A stretch of 32,481 bases of DNA from Candidatus Pacearchaeota archaeon (GCA_017609795.1 JAFCDH010000010.1:1-32481); one strand, 5' to 3'. Counted from the first letter of the stretch, positions 22,598 through 29,989 are shown. Notes: generated by a model from the sequence alone, not told the origin. Numbers and translations: made by a program.

Positions 22598-22610
22598 AAA
22601 TATATAAACC
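22598..22610. promoter_or_regulatory. Single TATA element serving two divergent genes
   Basis: AAATATATAAACC contains the symmetric core ATATAT. It is centred about 24 bases upstream of the histone-fold ATG (22579) and about 27 bases upstream of the lipoprotein ATG (22630). Both distances fit leaderless archaeal transcription. Confidence 0.5.
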
Positions 22611-22629
22611 TTACTTACTTTAATAAAAA

Positions 22630-22929
22630 ATGGAAAATAAAAGAGGTTCTAAAATAATTACAGTTTTAGCAGGAGTTGCTATTTCAATAGCTACAATGAC
22701 TTTTGGTTGTATTGATGGTTATACTTATAATAGAGGTTATTCAGATTATAGAAGCAACTACTCAAATTATAAGCATAGACCTTGGATTAACCCTTATCCA
22801 AACCATCAGGGAGGTCATTTTCAAATTATAATAACTCCAAGACCTTTTAATAATAGTCCTTATGGACATAGATTTTATCCTAATTATAGAAGCCCTAATT
22901 CTATATATCCACAAAGACACAGAAGATAA
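22630..22929 (+). CDS. Small Tyr/Asn/Arg-rich lipoprotein
   Basis: A 99-residue protein. After MENKRGSK there is a hydrophobic stretch (IITVLAGVAISIATMTFG) and a cysteine at 27 in lipobox-like TFGC. The mature part is rich in Tyr, Asn, Arg, Pro and His (GYSDYRSNYSNYKHRPW, and a QRHRR end) and has low complexity. It is probably lipid-anchored and exposed to the outside. The family is not recognised. The opposite-strand reading frame in this region is a shadow. Confidence 0.65.
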   Translation: MENKRGSKIITVLAGVAISIATMTFGCIDGYTYNRGYSDYRSNYSNYKHRPWINPYPNHQGGHFQIIITPRPFNNSPYGHRFYPNYRSPNSIYPQRHRR

Positions 22930-22939
22930 TTTTGATTTA

Positions 22940-23034
22940 TTCTGAAATTCTACAAGCTCAATCAAGAGACTATCTAAATAACTTAATCTCCTCCTCTTTA
23001 TTTCATAATATTTTATAAGATATAGATATTTTTT
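22940..23034 (-). repeat. Intergenic repeat element downstream of LysRS
   Basis: On the minus strand it starts AAAATATCTATATCTTATAA and continues GGAGGAGATTAAGTTATTTAG. CTTGATTGAGCTTGTAGAATTTCAG ends it. It lies between LysRS and the convergent lipoprotein gene, so it can only be the 3' flank of either. Diverged. Confidence 0.55.
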
Positions 23035-23041
23035 AAAAATC

Positions 23042-24415
23042 TCATTTCTCAGGTTTCATAAAAGGAAATAATAAAATTTCTCTTAGAGAATTTGAATTAG
23101 TAATCAACATTACAAATCTATCAATACCCATACCAAAGCCAGCAGCAGGAGGCATAGCATATTTCAAAGCTTCTATAAATTCTTCATCATGCTCATGCTT
23201 CTCACCTTTTTTCTTTGCTTGTTCTTTAAATCTTTTTTCTTGTTCTAAAGGGTTATTTAATTCAGAAAAAGCATTAACAATCTCTATTCCATCAATAATT
23301 AATTGAAATCTCTGAACAGTTTTTTCATCATTCTTTTTTGCAAGAGGAGAGATATCCATAGGATGATTTATAACAAAAGTTGGCTCTTTAATTTTCTTAA
23401 TTGCTTGTTTAAATGCTTCATCAGTCATTTTTCCTTTAGTTAATTTCTCAAATGTAATTCTTTTAAATGGTTTTTTAATTTTAATTTTCTTGCTATTCCT
23501 TTGTATTTCAAGTTTCCCGTTAACTTTTTTTACAACATAAATAATAAGCTCTTCTGTTAATTTCATTAATTGATTATATTCCATATATGCTTGATAAAAT
23601 TCTAAATTTGTAAATTCAGGATTATGACTCCAATCAACACCCTCGTTTCTAAAACATCTTGAAAATTCAAATACTTTATCAAAACCTGCAATTAATAATC
23701 TCTTTAAATAAAGTTCTGGAGCTATTCTCATATAAACATTCATATCATAAGCATTATATTTTGTTACAAATGGTTTAGCAATTGCACCTCCTGCAATTGG
23801 TTGCAAAACAGGAGTATCAACTTCTAAAAATCTTTTTTTAATTAAAAAATCCCTTAAAGCCTTTATTACTTCAGATCTTTTAACAAAAACTTCTTTATTT
23901 TCAGGATTCATAATCAAATCTAAATATCTTTTTCTAAATCTTTCTTCTTTATCTTGCAATCCATGCCATTTTTCAGGTAAAGGTAAAAGACTTTTACTAA
24001 GCAATTTTAATTTTTTCACTAAAACAGAAATCTCTCCTGTTTTTGTTTTAATTATACTCCCTTCACAACCAATAATATCTCCTACATCAATATATTTTTT
24101 AAAAAATTCAATTTCTCTTGGATTTGTTTGTCCTTTTTGCAAGACAATTTGAATCTTGCCTTTACTATCATGCACAGTAACAAAGACAAGTTTTCCTAAA
24201 CTCCTTATAATCATTACTCTTCCAGCAATCTTAACTTTATTTTTACTTTTTTGATTATTTTTCAGTTTAGAATATTTCTTTTTTATTTCACTAGAAAAAT
24301 CTTTTCTATCAAATTTGTGAGGATAAGGATTAATCCCTTTTTTTCTCAGCTCTTCTAGTTTTCTCCTTTTTTCATTTATTATTTGTTGTTCTCGTGACAT
24401 TTTTTTCATCTGCAT
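23042..24415 (-). CDS. lysS: Lysyl-tRNA synthetase, class II
   Basis: A 457-residue enzyme. The N-terminal OB-fold anticodon domain includes VKIAGRVMIIRSLGKLVFVTV. Class II motif 2 is in FRNEGVDWSHNPEFTNLEFY, and motif 3 is GFGMGIDRFVMLI. PELYLKRLLIAGFDKVFE is also typical of class II LysRS. It attaches lysine to tRNA-Lys. It is somewhat shorter than most class II LysRS, apparently because of a compact insertion domain before TFVINHPMDISPLAK. Many archaea use class I LysRS; this form is the bacterial/eukaryotic type, as in several DPANN lineages. The exact start among Met1, Met3 and Met6 is open. Confidence 0.95.
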   Translation of the reverse strand: MQMKKMSREQQIINEKRRKLEELRKKGINPYPHKFDRKDFSSEIKKKYSKLKNNQKSKNKVKIAGRVMIIRSLGKLVFVTVHDSKGKIQIVLQKGQTNPREIEFFKKYIDVGDIIGCEGSIIKTKTGEISVLVKKLKLLSKSLLPLPEKWHGLQDKEERFRKRYLDLIMNPENKEVFVKRSEVIKALRDFLIKKRFLEVDTPVLQPIAGGAIAKPFVTKYNAYDMNVYMRIAPELYLKRLLIAGFDKVFEFSRCFRNEGVDWSHNPEFTNLEFYQAYMEYNQLMKLTEELIIYVVKKVNGKLEIQRNSKKIKIKKPFKRITFEKLTKGKMTDEAFKQAIKKIKEPTFVINHPMDISPLAKKNDEKTVQRFQLIIDGIEIVNAFSELNNPLEQEKRFKEQAKKKGEKHEHDEEFIEALKYAMPPAAGFGMGIDRFVMLITNSNSLREILLFPFMKPEK

Positions 24416-24475
24416 ATCTTTATTCTCATTAAGATTCCAATATTTTTAATTTTTATAAGTTATTAATTAATCCTT

Positions 24476-24709
24476 TCAAAACCCCTTTAAAACTTTAAAC
24501 CCACTTAATCCTTGATGTTTAATCTCTTGTGTTTCTACATTTTTAACATCAGAATGTGCAGGCCCTTTTCTACATATTTTAACCATTTCTAAATTTCTTG
24601 CAAATCCTTTTAATCCAAGCTCATTTGCTTTATCTTTAATAAAATTTCTAAAAAATACCCCTTGTACTGTTCCAGATATAAATATTTTAGTAGATTTCAT
24701 TTTTAACAA
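24476..24709 (-). CDS. acyP: Acylphosphatase with internal deletion
   Basis: A 77-residue protein. FISGTVQGVFFRNFIKDKAN carries the catalytic arginine R21 in the phosphate loop, and GFARN has the catalytic asparagine N39. Normal family members then have a DGxVE strand and helix of about 26 residues before the GPPxAxV motif; here only nine residues (LEMVKICRK) intervene before GPAHSDV. This removes part of the central alpha/beta unit. The frame is otherwise intact. It may be a degraded or altered enzyme that hydrolyses acyl phosphates poorly. It lies just upstream of LysRS. Confidence 0.8.
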   Translation of the reverse strand: MLKMKSTKIFISGTVQGVFFRNFIKDKANELGLKGFARNLEMVKICRKGPAHSDVKNVETQEIKHQGLSGFKVLKGF

Positions 24710-24762
24710 TTATAACAAACAAGAATACTTTTTATATCTTACTCTTGAATAAATATTAATAT

Positions 24763-24830
24763 CTTAATGAAATATTATGAGATACATAACAAAAGCTTAA
24801 TTTACTCATAACATAACTTAAAATTCCAAC
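24763..24830 (+). repeat. Intergenic repeat element, inverted relative to neighbours
   Basis: On the plus strand it starts ATATTAATATCTTAATGAAA and ends AACTTAAAATTCCA, matching the 5' and 3' ends of other copies. Both flanking genes are on the minus strand, so this copy breaks the usual orientation. Confidence 0.55.
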
Positions 24831-24854
24831 AAAATTCTAGAAATAATATAAACC

Positions 24855-25427
24855 TCAAACTCCTCTCAAATCCAACTCATTATGAATTATAATAAAAGTT
24901 TGTGAAGCAAAATAAATCTTTTTTCCAATAGAGACTTTATTTTTAAATTTTTTAATTTCTTTTCTAGGTAGACCTTCATGATCTCCAATAACAAAAACAC
25001 AGTTATTTAATTTTTTATCATCTACTTTTCTAATATCTTCTCCTTTAGTATCAAGTATACAGGTCTCTTTTCCTTTGTCTTCAAGTTCTTTAACAAGTTT
25101 TGCAAAACTCTTTTTCTCAATAAAACATCCTGGAAAAACTTCTATTTTTCTGTTTTCATTGCATTTATACAACATTCTTTTTATTAATCCTGCAACATCT
25201 TTTTTACTGATTGGAATATCTTTGTTTGAAACAAACTCTAAATGCATAGGAGGATTTGGAGCTCCATTAAAAATCAAATGCAAATGAACATCTTCTCTCA
25301 TTTTATTTGATATAAATAATGCTTGGATAATAACATTGCAAACAATATCCATTCTTCCTGCTTTTTTCAAATCCTTCCAATTTCCAGAAGTTCTTGCTTT
25401 TTTAGAATAATAAATAAATTCTCTCAT
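24855..25427 (-). CDS. trmY: tRNA pseudouridine-54 N1-methyltransferase
   Basis: A 190-residue SPOUT-family protein. MREFIYYSKKARTSGNWKDL, LHLIFNGAPNPP and FVIGDHEGLPRKE are family landmarks; the last is the SAM-binding knot region. TrmY converts pseudouridine to N1-methylpseudouridine at position 54 of archaeal tRNAs. Length is standard (about 190-200). A small unknown gene precedes it at 30 bases, possibly in the same transcript. Confidence 0.93.
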   Translation of the reverse strand: MREFIYYSKKARTSGNWKDLKKAGRMDIVCNVIIQALFISNKMREDVHLHLIFNGAPNPPMHLEFVSNKDIPISKKDVAGLIKRMLYKCNENRKIEVFPGCFIEKKSFAKLVKELEDKGKETCILDTKGEDIRKVDDKKLNNCVFVIGDHEGLPRKEIKKFKNKVSIGKKIYFASQTFIIIHNELDLRGV

Positions 25428-25457
25428 TTATCTAAAAGAATTTATTGGTTTAAAGAA

Positions 25458-25664
25458 TTAACTACTGCTAGCTAAAACCCCTAATCGAGTATCAGAAATC
25501 TTAGTCTTTGTTAAATAAGGAATTTCAATATGTGTTTTTCCATCATTCCCACAAATATATAAATTTAAATGTTTTTGTCCAAGTCTAGCAGACACACAAT
25601 CAGCTCCAGATACTTGTTCTTTCACTTCCCAATACTCTCTTGTTTTATTACTTAGCTCACTCAT
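25458..25664 (-). CDS. Small unknown protein (68 residues)
   Basis: MSELSNKTREYWEVKEQV begins the protein; KHLNLYICGNDGKTHIEIPYL in the middle looks like two beta strands with a turn. It contains two cysteines. It has no recognised family. It sits between AlkD and TrmY, 30 bases before TrmY, and could be co-transcribed with it. Codon use is like neighbours. Confidence 0.55.
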   Translation of the reverse strand: MSELSNKTREYWEVKEQVSGADCVSARLGQKHLNLYICGNDGKTHIEIPYLTKTKISDTRLGVLASSS

Positions 25665-25710
25665 AATAAAGAATTATAATATCCCTACTTTAAAAACTTT
25701 ATCATATTTT

Positions 25711-26412
25711 TCATTTAGGTCTATTTGTTTTCAACTTCTTAAACTTCCTGACTTTTCTTAAATCAATCATTTGTTCTGTTGCATAACTAAAAGTAAGCGA
25801 AGGCATATCTATATGTTTTAAAATTAATCTTTTAACAATTTCAAGTTCTTTTTTTCCAGCTTCTCTTAACATCCAGCCAGTTGCCTTTTGAATATAAGGT
25901 TCTTTATCATAAAGATAATCTTTTGCTAATTTCATAGTTAATTTAACATCTCCTGTTTTAATCCTCGGAAGTGTTGAAACAATTGCAATTCTTCTCATCC
26001 AAAAATTATCACTTTGACTTAATTTTAAAAGTTCTTTTTCAAGTTTTGGATATTTTAATAAAATCTTCCCTATGATAAAAGAAGAAACAGCATCTATCTG
26101 ATCCCAAGTATGAATCTCCTTTAATCTTGGTTTTAAAAACTTCCAGGTTTTCATGTCAAATTCTTTTTCATATAACTGGAGGGTATATAATGCTAAAGAC
26201 ATTTCCTCATGATAACCAGATTCCCATAATCTGTCAAAAGTTTCATAAAATTCTTTTAAACCATGCTCTTCATAAAGTCTTTTTGCTAAGGTTCTTATTT
26301 CAGGCACCCTAACCCCATAAAACTCATAAGGAGATTTAATATATTTTTTAATATCTGATGCAAATTGCTTATCACTTAATTTCTTTAGTTGTTTTCTTAT
26401 TCCATTTGGCAT
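25711..26412 (-). CDS. DNA alkylation repair protein, AlkD-like HEAT repeat
   Basis: A 233-residue all-helical protein. YGVRVPEIRTLAKRLY, YHEEMSLALYTL, WDQIDAVSSFIIGK, NFWMRRIAIVSTLP and KATGWMLREAGK are the landmarks of the AlkD/DNA alkylation repair family (DUF1061-type HEAT repeats), including the Trp and Asp that line the DNA-binding groove. AlkD removes bulky N3- and N7-alkyl purines by trapping the nucleotide. Length is standard. An intergenic element separates it from the ribosomal genes upstream. Confidence 0.9.
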   Translation of the reverse strand: MPNGIRKQLKKLSDKQFASDIKKYIKSPYEFYGVRVPEIRTLAKRLYEEHGLKEFYETFDRLWESGYHEEMSLALYTLQLYEKEFDMKTWKFLKPRLKEIHTWDQIDAVSSFIIGKILLKYPKLEKELLKLSQSDNFWMRRIAIVSTLPRIKTGDVKLTMKLAKDYLYDKEPYIQKATGWMLREAGKKELEIVKRLILKHIDMPSLTFSYATEQMIDLRKVRKFKKLKTNRPK

Positions 26413-26459
26413 TTTCTGTTTTTACTTTTTTTATTTTTGGATTTATATTATTATTTTAT

Positions 26460-26540
26460 CTGGAATTTTAAGCTTTATTATCTGAGTATCCTAATCTTCT
26501 CATCTCCATATCACCTTACGCTTATAAGATATTAGCATTT
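26460..26540 (-). repeat. Intergenic repeat element between eL31 and AlkD
   Basis: On the minus strand it runs AATGCTAATATCTTATAAGC, then GTGATATGGAGATGAGAAGATTAGG, then ACTCAGATAATAAAGCTTAAAATTCC. The ends are an imperfect inverted repeat (CTTATAAGC and GCTTAAAATT). Confidence 0.7.
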
Positions 26541-26581
26541 TTTTATCACCCATTAAGATTAGTTTTAAATAAAATACAAAA

Positions 26582-27148
26582 TCATCTTGACAGAGCTTTT
26601 CTATGAACTTGAACTTGTTTAGCTTTTGAAGTATGTTTTTGTTCTTTCGCTTGCATTTTTGCTTTTGCTAATCCTTCTTCTTTAGAGGCTTCTTTCTTTT
26701 CTTTTGTTTCTTTTGTTTCTTCAGGTTTTGGTTCCTCAGGCTTTAATCCTTCTTCTGATTTTTTAATTTCTTCAGCTTTAGCCTTTTTCTTTTTATCAAG
26801 CTTTGCTCTTTTCTTTTCTTCTCTTAATTGAGCAAATTTAATATGGGCGGGAATATTAACTAATTCAACTCTTACAATATCATTATCATATTTTTTTGCT
26901 TTAACTTTAATTCTTGCAGGAGGCTTTTTCATTCCTCTGAATCTTATTTCATTATTTAAAATTTGTTCAATTTTAATTTTTCTTAAATCTCTATCATAAA
27001 TTTTCATATGTTTTGCTATAAATTGCTTTAATGCCTTTACAGCTTTATTTGCTCTTTTATATTCTGGAACTTTTAACCATTGTTTTCTAAGTGGAACTAT
27101 ATATTCTCTTTCTAAAATGATCTTTGGTTCTGCTTTTTTCTTTGCCAT
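26582..27148 (-). CDS. rpl31e: Ribosomal protein eL31 with long charged C-terminal tail
   Basis: A 188-residue protein. Residues about 10-90 are the eL31 core: REYIVPLRKQWLKVPEYKRA, KALKQFIAKHMK and EIRFRGMKKPPARIKVKA. About 90 further residues, mainly Lys, Glu and Ala (EEPKPEETKETKEKKE), extend beyond the usual ~90-100-residue length. eL31 sits near the exit of the large subunit tunnel. It is the third member of an S19-L39-L31 run that is conserved in archaea, but here each gene is preceded by a repeat element. Confidence 0.93.
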   Translation of the reverse strand: MAKKKAEPKIILEREYIVPLRKQWLKVPEYKRANKAVKALKQFIAKHMKIYDRDLRKIKIEQILNNEIRFRGMKKPPARIKVKAKKYDNDIVRVELVNIPAHIKFAQLREEKKRAKLDKKKKAKAEEIKKSEEGLKPEEPKPEETKETKEKKEASKEEGLAKAKMQAKEQKHTSKAKQVQVHRKALSR

Positions 27149-27173
27149 TTTATTATTTTATATTATTTTTATT

Positions 27174-27280
27174 CTGGAATCTTATTATATCTTTAAGTTG
27201 TGTTATGAATAGATTAACCTTTTTCCATTATCTTAATCTTATCATCTTTATATCATTATATACATTAAGATATTGATAAT
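27174..27280 (-). repeat. Intergenic repeat element between eL39 and eL31
   Basis: On the minus strand it starts ATTATCAATATCTTAATG and ends ATAAGATTCCAGAAT. AAGATTAAGATAATGGAAA and TTATTCATAACAC-like segments are shared with other copies in part. The central region is diverged. Confidence 0.6.
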
Positions 27281-27289
27281 TTATTTCCC

Positions 27290-27490
27290 TTAACCCAACT
27301 GTTGTTTTCTTTGTCTTCTTGGTTTAATTTTTAATTTAGTTCTTCTCCAGTTTCTTCTAACATAAGTTACAGATGAAGGGTGTGCTTTTTTTCCTACTCC
27401 TAATTTCTTTAAAACAACCCAAACAGGGGCCCATCTAGTTCTTCTATTCATTTTACTTAATTTTATTTTCTTTTGATATTTTGGTTTCAT
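27290..27490 (-). CDS. rpl39e: Ribosomal protein eL39
   Basis: A 66-residue basic protein. KLSKMNRRTRWAPVWVVLK and RRNWRRTKLKIKPRRQRK match eL39, which normally has about 50 residues and the pattern AxWVxxK ... RNWRRTKL. A short insertion (GVGKKAHPSSVTYV) and a basic C-terminal tail extend it. It lines the tunnel of the 50S subunit. The hairpin TGAAAATT-AAA-AATTTTCA lies in its upstream region (27516-27534). Confidence 0.92.
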   Translation of the reverse strand: MKPKYQKKIKLSKMNRRTRWAPVWVVLKKLGVGKKAHPSSVTYVRRNWRRTKLKIKPRRQRKQQLG

Positions 27491-27515
27491 TTTGTTTTTT
27501 TAAAAATGAAATGCT

Positions 27516-27534
27516 TGAAAATTTTTAATTTTCA
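27516..27534 (-). promoter_or_regulatory. Perfect short hairpin in the leader of eL39
   Basis: An 8-base stem with a 3-base loop (TGAAAATT / AATTTTCA), 26 bases before the eL39 ATG. It is AT-only in most positions, so it may be chance. It could be an operator or RNA leader structure. Confidence 0.35.
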
Positions 27535-27558
27535 TTGTGCCATTTTTATATTATTTTT

Positions 27559-27632
27559 TGGAATCTAATAAGCTCATATAAGCTTCACATATCATCTTTA
27601 TCTCATTATATTTCATAAGATATTAGTATTTC
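27559..27632 (-). repeat. Intergenic repeat element between eS19 and eL39
   Basis: On the minus strand it begins AAATACTAATATCTTATGAA and ends AGCTTATTAGATTCC. GAGATAAAGATGATATG is in the middle. The end AATATCTTATGAA and the other end GCTTATTAGATTCC form an imperfect inverted repeat. Confidence 0.65.
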
Positions 27633-27636
27633 TATT

Positions 27637-28299
27637 TTATTTCACTCCCTCAACATCTTCTTTTACATCTTCTTTAATCTCTTTATCAGCTTGTTTTTGA
27701 GTAATCTCCTTTTCTTCAACTTTATCTTCTATTTTAGTTATATCTTTAGCTAAATCTTTTTCAGTTTTTTCAATTTTCTCTTCAATTTTATTATCTTTAA
27801 TACTATCCAAAGCCTCTTTATTTTCAGTAGTATGTAGCTGTTTGTCTTTAGACATATCAGTTAATTTTCCTTTATCTTCTATTTCAATACTTTCTAAAAA
27901 CTCTCTCCCTTTTTTAGTTAATCTTCTTCCAGCTTTTTCCCCAAGTTCACTATATTTTTCTAAAAATTCAGCAGATTCAGCTTGTTGTAAGATTACACGA
28001 ATAATTTTTCCACTTGCTTTCTTAAATCTCTCAGGTTTCATTCCTCTATTTTTTTTACTCCCATATCTTGTTCTTAGTTTATTAACTCCGACTAATTTAT
28101 GAATATAAATCTGTCTTAAAATACTTGCAGCTCTTTTATACCAGAAATCCTTTTCTTGAGAAGGTCTTTTTTTTGCAACTCCTGATTTAACAAATGCAAC
28201 CCATTCAGGCTGTTTAAACTCAGGAATTTCTTTTAAAGCAAAAGCTAATTGCTTATTATATTCATTTGAAGGCATTTCATATACTGGATTTGATTTCAT
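27637..28299 (-). CDS. rps19e: Ribosomal protein eS19 with charged C-terminal extension
   Basis: A 220-residue protein. The core (residues 1-150) has EWVAFVKSGVAKKRPSQEKDF, YKRAASILRQIYIHKLVGV, LRTRYGSKKNRGMKPERF and GRRLTKKGREFLE, all typical of eS19. The last ~70 residues are acidic/basic low complexity (KIEEKIEKTEKDLAKD), absent in most archaeal eS19. It is needed for 30S maturation. A 45-base leader resembling that of RuBisCO precedes the ATG. Confidence 0.95.
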   Translation of the reverse strand: MKSNPVYEMPSNEYNKQLAFALKEIPEFKQPEWVAFVKSGVAKKRPSQEKDFWYKRAASILRQIYIHKLVGVNKLRTRYGSKKNRGMKPERFKKASGKIIRVILQQAESAEFLEKYSELGEKAGRRLTKKGREFLESIEIEDKGKLTDMSKDKQLHTTENKEALDSIKDNKIEEKIEKTEKDLAKDITKIEDKVEEKEITQKQADKEIKEDVKEDVEGVK

Positions 28300-28350
28300 T
28301 TTAAATCTTGGTTTGGATCATAACCTTTTCAAAAGGTTTGTTTTCATTTT
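28300..28350 (-). promoter_or_regulatory. eS19 leader sharing sequence with the RuBisCO leader
   Basis: On the minus strand: AACAAACCTTTTGAAAAGG, then TTATGATCC, then AAACCAAGATTTAAA immediately before ATG. The RuBisCO leader at 32383-32435 aligns over about 44 positions with few differences. It contains the odd-centred palindrome CCTTTTGAAAAGG. Confidence 0.6.
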
Positions 28351-28369
28351 TTTGATGTTATTTTTTATC

Positions 28370-28456
28370 TATATTTTTATAGGCTCAATCAAGCTTTGTT
28401 ATGTTTAGCTTAATCTTTTCCTCTACATATCATTATATCCATTAAGATATTAGTTT
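28370..28456 (-). repeat. Intergenic repeat element between YhbY and eS19
   Basis: On the minus strand it begins AATAAACTAATATCTTAATGG and continues GATATAATGATATGTAGAGG. AAAAGATTAAGCTAAACATA and AAAGCTTGATTGAGCC complete it. Similar in overall plan to copies 2 and 4. Confidence 0.65.
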
Positions 28457-28470
28457 ATTATTATCAGACC

Positions 28471-28510
28471 ATTCCTTACGGAATTAGATAGGCTTTTGCC
28501 TTTAAATCTA
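28471..28510 (-). terminator. Tandem hairpins downstream of YhbY
   Basis: On the minus strand the first hairpin is TAGAT-TTAAA-GGC-AAAA-GCC-T-ATCTA (28485-28510). The second is ATTCC-GTAA-GGAAT (28471-28484), with a GNRA-type loop. They follow the YhbY stop by about 30 bases. They could act as a 3' end or RNA-stability structure. Confidence 0.45.
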
Positions 28511-28540
28511 AAAATAAATGAGAAAAAGGGTTTATAAAAC

Positions 28541-28792
28541 TTACCCTCTGGCCTTTCTCCACTTCTTTAGGAAAATACTAAACCCAATAATTTTATAAGT
28601 AAATTTATCTCCTAAAAAATTATTAATTTCTTTAGCATATTTTTTAACATCTTCTTTACTTTCTCTTGCACTCTGCAGAACATGGATTTTAATAGTTTTA
28701 TTTTGATATTTTTCAAATCTTTTCTTTAAATTCTCTAAAAATTCAGGAGTAAGTCCTTTTTTTCCTAATTGTGTTTCTGATTGAGATGTCAT
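28541..28792 (-). CDS. YhbY/CRM-domain RNA-binding protein
   Basis: An 83-residue protein. KKGLTPEFLENLKKRFEKYQ, then KTIKIHVLQSARESKEDVKKYA, then YKIIGFSIFLKKW has the alpha-beta order of the YhbY/CRS1 domain, with QLGKKGLT corresponding to the family's IGKxGLT. YhbY proteins bind ribosomal precursors. In archaea the family commonly sits next to eS19, as here, which supports the call. It diverges from the NFACT-R gene with shared TTTATAAA sequence in the gap. Confidence 0.75.
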   Translation of the reverse strand: MTSQSETQLGKKGLTPEFLENLKKRFEKYQNKTIKIHVLQSARESKEDVKKYAKEINNFLGDKFTYKIIGFSIFLKKWRKARG

Positions 28793-28906
28793 GAGTTTAT
28801 TAAGAATCTTTCTTATTTAAGATTATGTTTTCTTTTAATCTTTATAAATAAAAAGTTCACAAAAGCTTAAAAACACTATTTTTCTTAGAATTTCATATAA
28901 TTTAAA

Positions 28907-29491
28907 ATGAAAAAACAAAATCCTGCAAAAGACTATAGGAATTATCGATGGTTTTTTACATCAAATAAAATTTTAGTAGTTGGTGGTAAATCAGATAATC
29001 AAAATGAAGCAGTTATAAGAAATTTTTTAAAATTAAATTATACACTTATGCATACCTCCCTTCCAGGTAGCCCATTTATGATAATTCAATCTCATAATCC
29101 TACTAAAAAAGATTTAGAAGAGACTGCGATATTTACTGCTTGTTTTTCTCATCAATGGAAACTTGGAGAAAAGAAAATAGAAATTGATATTTTTAAAGGA
29201 ACTGATATTTACAAAACTAAATCAATGAAAGTTGGAACCTTTGGTGTTAAAGCTAAGAAAAAAACGATGAAAGTAAAACCAGAACTTGCTTTAATTATTC
29301 AAAAAGGAAAATTAAGAGCTGTTCCTGTAACAACTAAAGAAAAGATTCTTGCAATTATTAAACAAGGAAAATTAACAAAAGAACAAGTTGCAGATAAAAT
29401 TACTAAAAAAATCAAGGATAAATTTCATTTCCCTATTTCAAAACAAGAAGTTATGCAAGCAATTCCGAGTGATAAGTTGAGTGTTAAATGA
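28907..29491 (+). CDS. Stand-alone NFACT-R domain protein (DUF814)
   Basis: A 194-residue protein with the NFACT-R order: YRWFFTSNKILVVGGKSDNQNE, IRNFLKLNYTLMHTSLPGSPFM, AIFTACFSHQWK, then DIFKGTDIYKTKSMKVGTFGV. In NEMF/Rqc2/RqcH this RNA-binding domain is fused to NFACT-N and coiled coils and helps rescue stalled ribosomes. Here only this domain and a short tail exist. The TLMHTSLPGSP segment replaces the usual FHADxxGSP. Stops of this gene and the next are three bases apart. The promoter is shared with YhbY. Confidence 0.85.
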   Translation: MKKQNPAKDYRNYRWFFTSNKILVVGGKSDNQNEAVIRNFLKLNYTLMHTSLPGSPFMIIQSHNPTKKDLEETAIFTACFSHQWKLGEKKIEIDIFKGTDIYKTKSMKVGTFGVKAKKKTMKVKPELALIIQKGKLRAVPVTTKEKILAIIKQGKLTKEQVADKITKKIKDKFHFPISKQEVMQAIPSDKLSVK

Positions 29492-29494
29492 TTC

Positions 29495-29923
29495 TCACAA
29501 TCTCTTTTTTAATTCTCCTATCTTCTTAACATACTCTTCTTCAGAATAAACTTTTCTTTTTTTCCAATTAATGTCTTTTGAACCTATTTGCATATTTGGA
29601 ATAATATGATAATGCAAATGACTAATAGATTTTCCAACTTGTTTATTATTTCCTTCTCTATAAAGAATACTGACATTTTTATATTTTTTATGAAGTTTTT
29701 TCAAACCATAATAAAGCAGTTCTTCAATAGCATTTTTTTCTTGTTTTGATAAGTCTCCTAATCTCAAAACATGTTTTTTTGGAAGAACGAGTAAATGATC
29801 TTTTGTATAAGGGGCCTTTGCAAGAGTAAGAATTGTAAATTTATTTTGTTTTATAATTTCATCTTTTTCAAGTTCACAAAAAGGGCATCTCTTTAATTTT
29901 TTTAAGTATGATTGGTATAGCAT
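29495..29923 (-). CDS. HIT-family nucleotide hydrolase/transferase
   Basis: A 142-residue protein. CPFCELE begins it, DHLLVLPKKHVLRLGDL is the substrate-binding strand and SHLHYHIIPNM contains the HIT triad H-x-H-x-H. HIT proteins hydrolyse nucleotide conjugates such as AMP-lysine or Ap4A. Two N-terminal cysteines could bind zinc. It is convergent with the NFACT-R gene; the upstream region is AT-rich with a TTTAAAAA just before the start. Confidence 0.88.
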   Translation of the reverse strand: MLYQSYLKKLKRCPFCELEKDEIIKQNKFTILTLAKAPYTKDHLLVLPKKHVLRLGDLSKQEKNAIEELLYYGLKKLHKKYKNVSILYREGNNKQVGKSISHLHYHIIPNMQIGSKDINWKKRKVYSEEEYVKKIGELKKRL

Positions 29924-29989
29924 TTTTAAATCTCTTAATAAAAAGAGAAACAGATTTTTTAAGAGTTTGTATTAAAAGATGACCATAAC

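Noticed and set aside
22762..22965. Minus-strand frame opposite the small lipoprotein
   Set aside because: The lipoprotein frame has signal peptide, lipobox and TATA box; the opposite frame has none.
27490..27540. Eleven-residue upstream open frame before eL39
   Set aside because: Very short, AT-only, no ribosome-binding site; nothing beyond chance.
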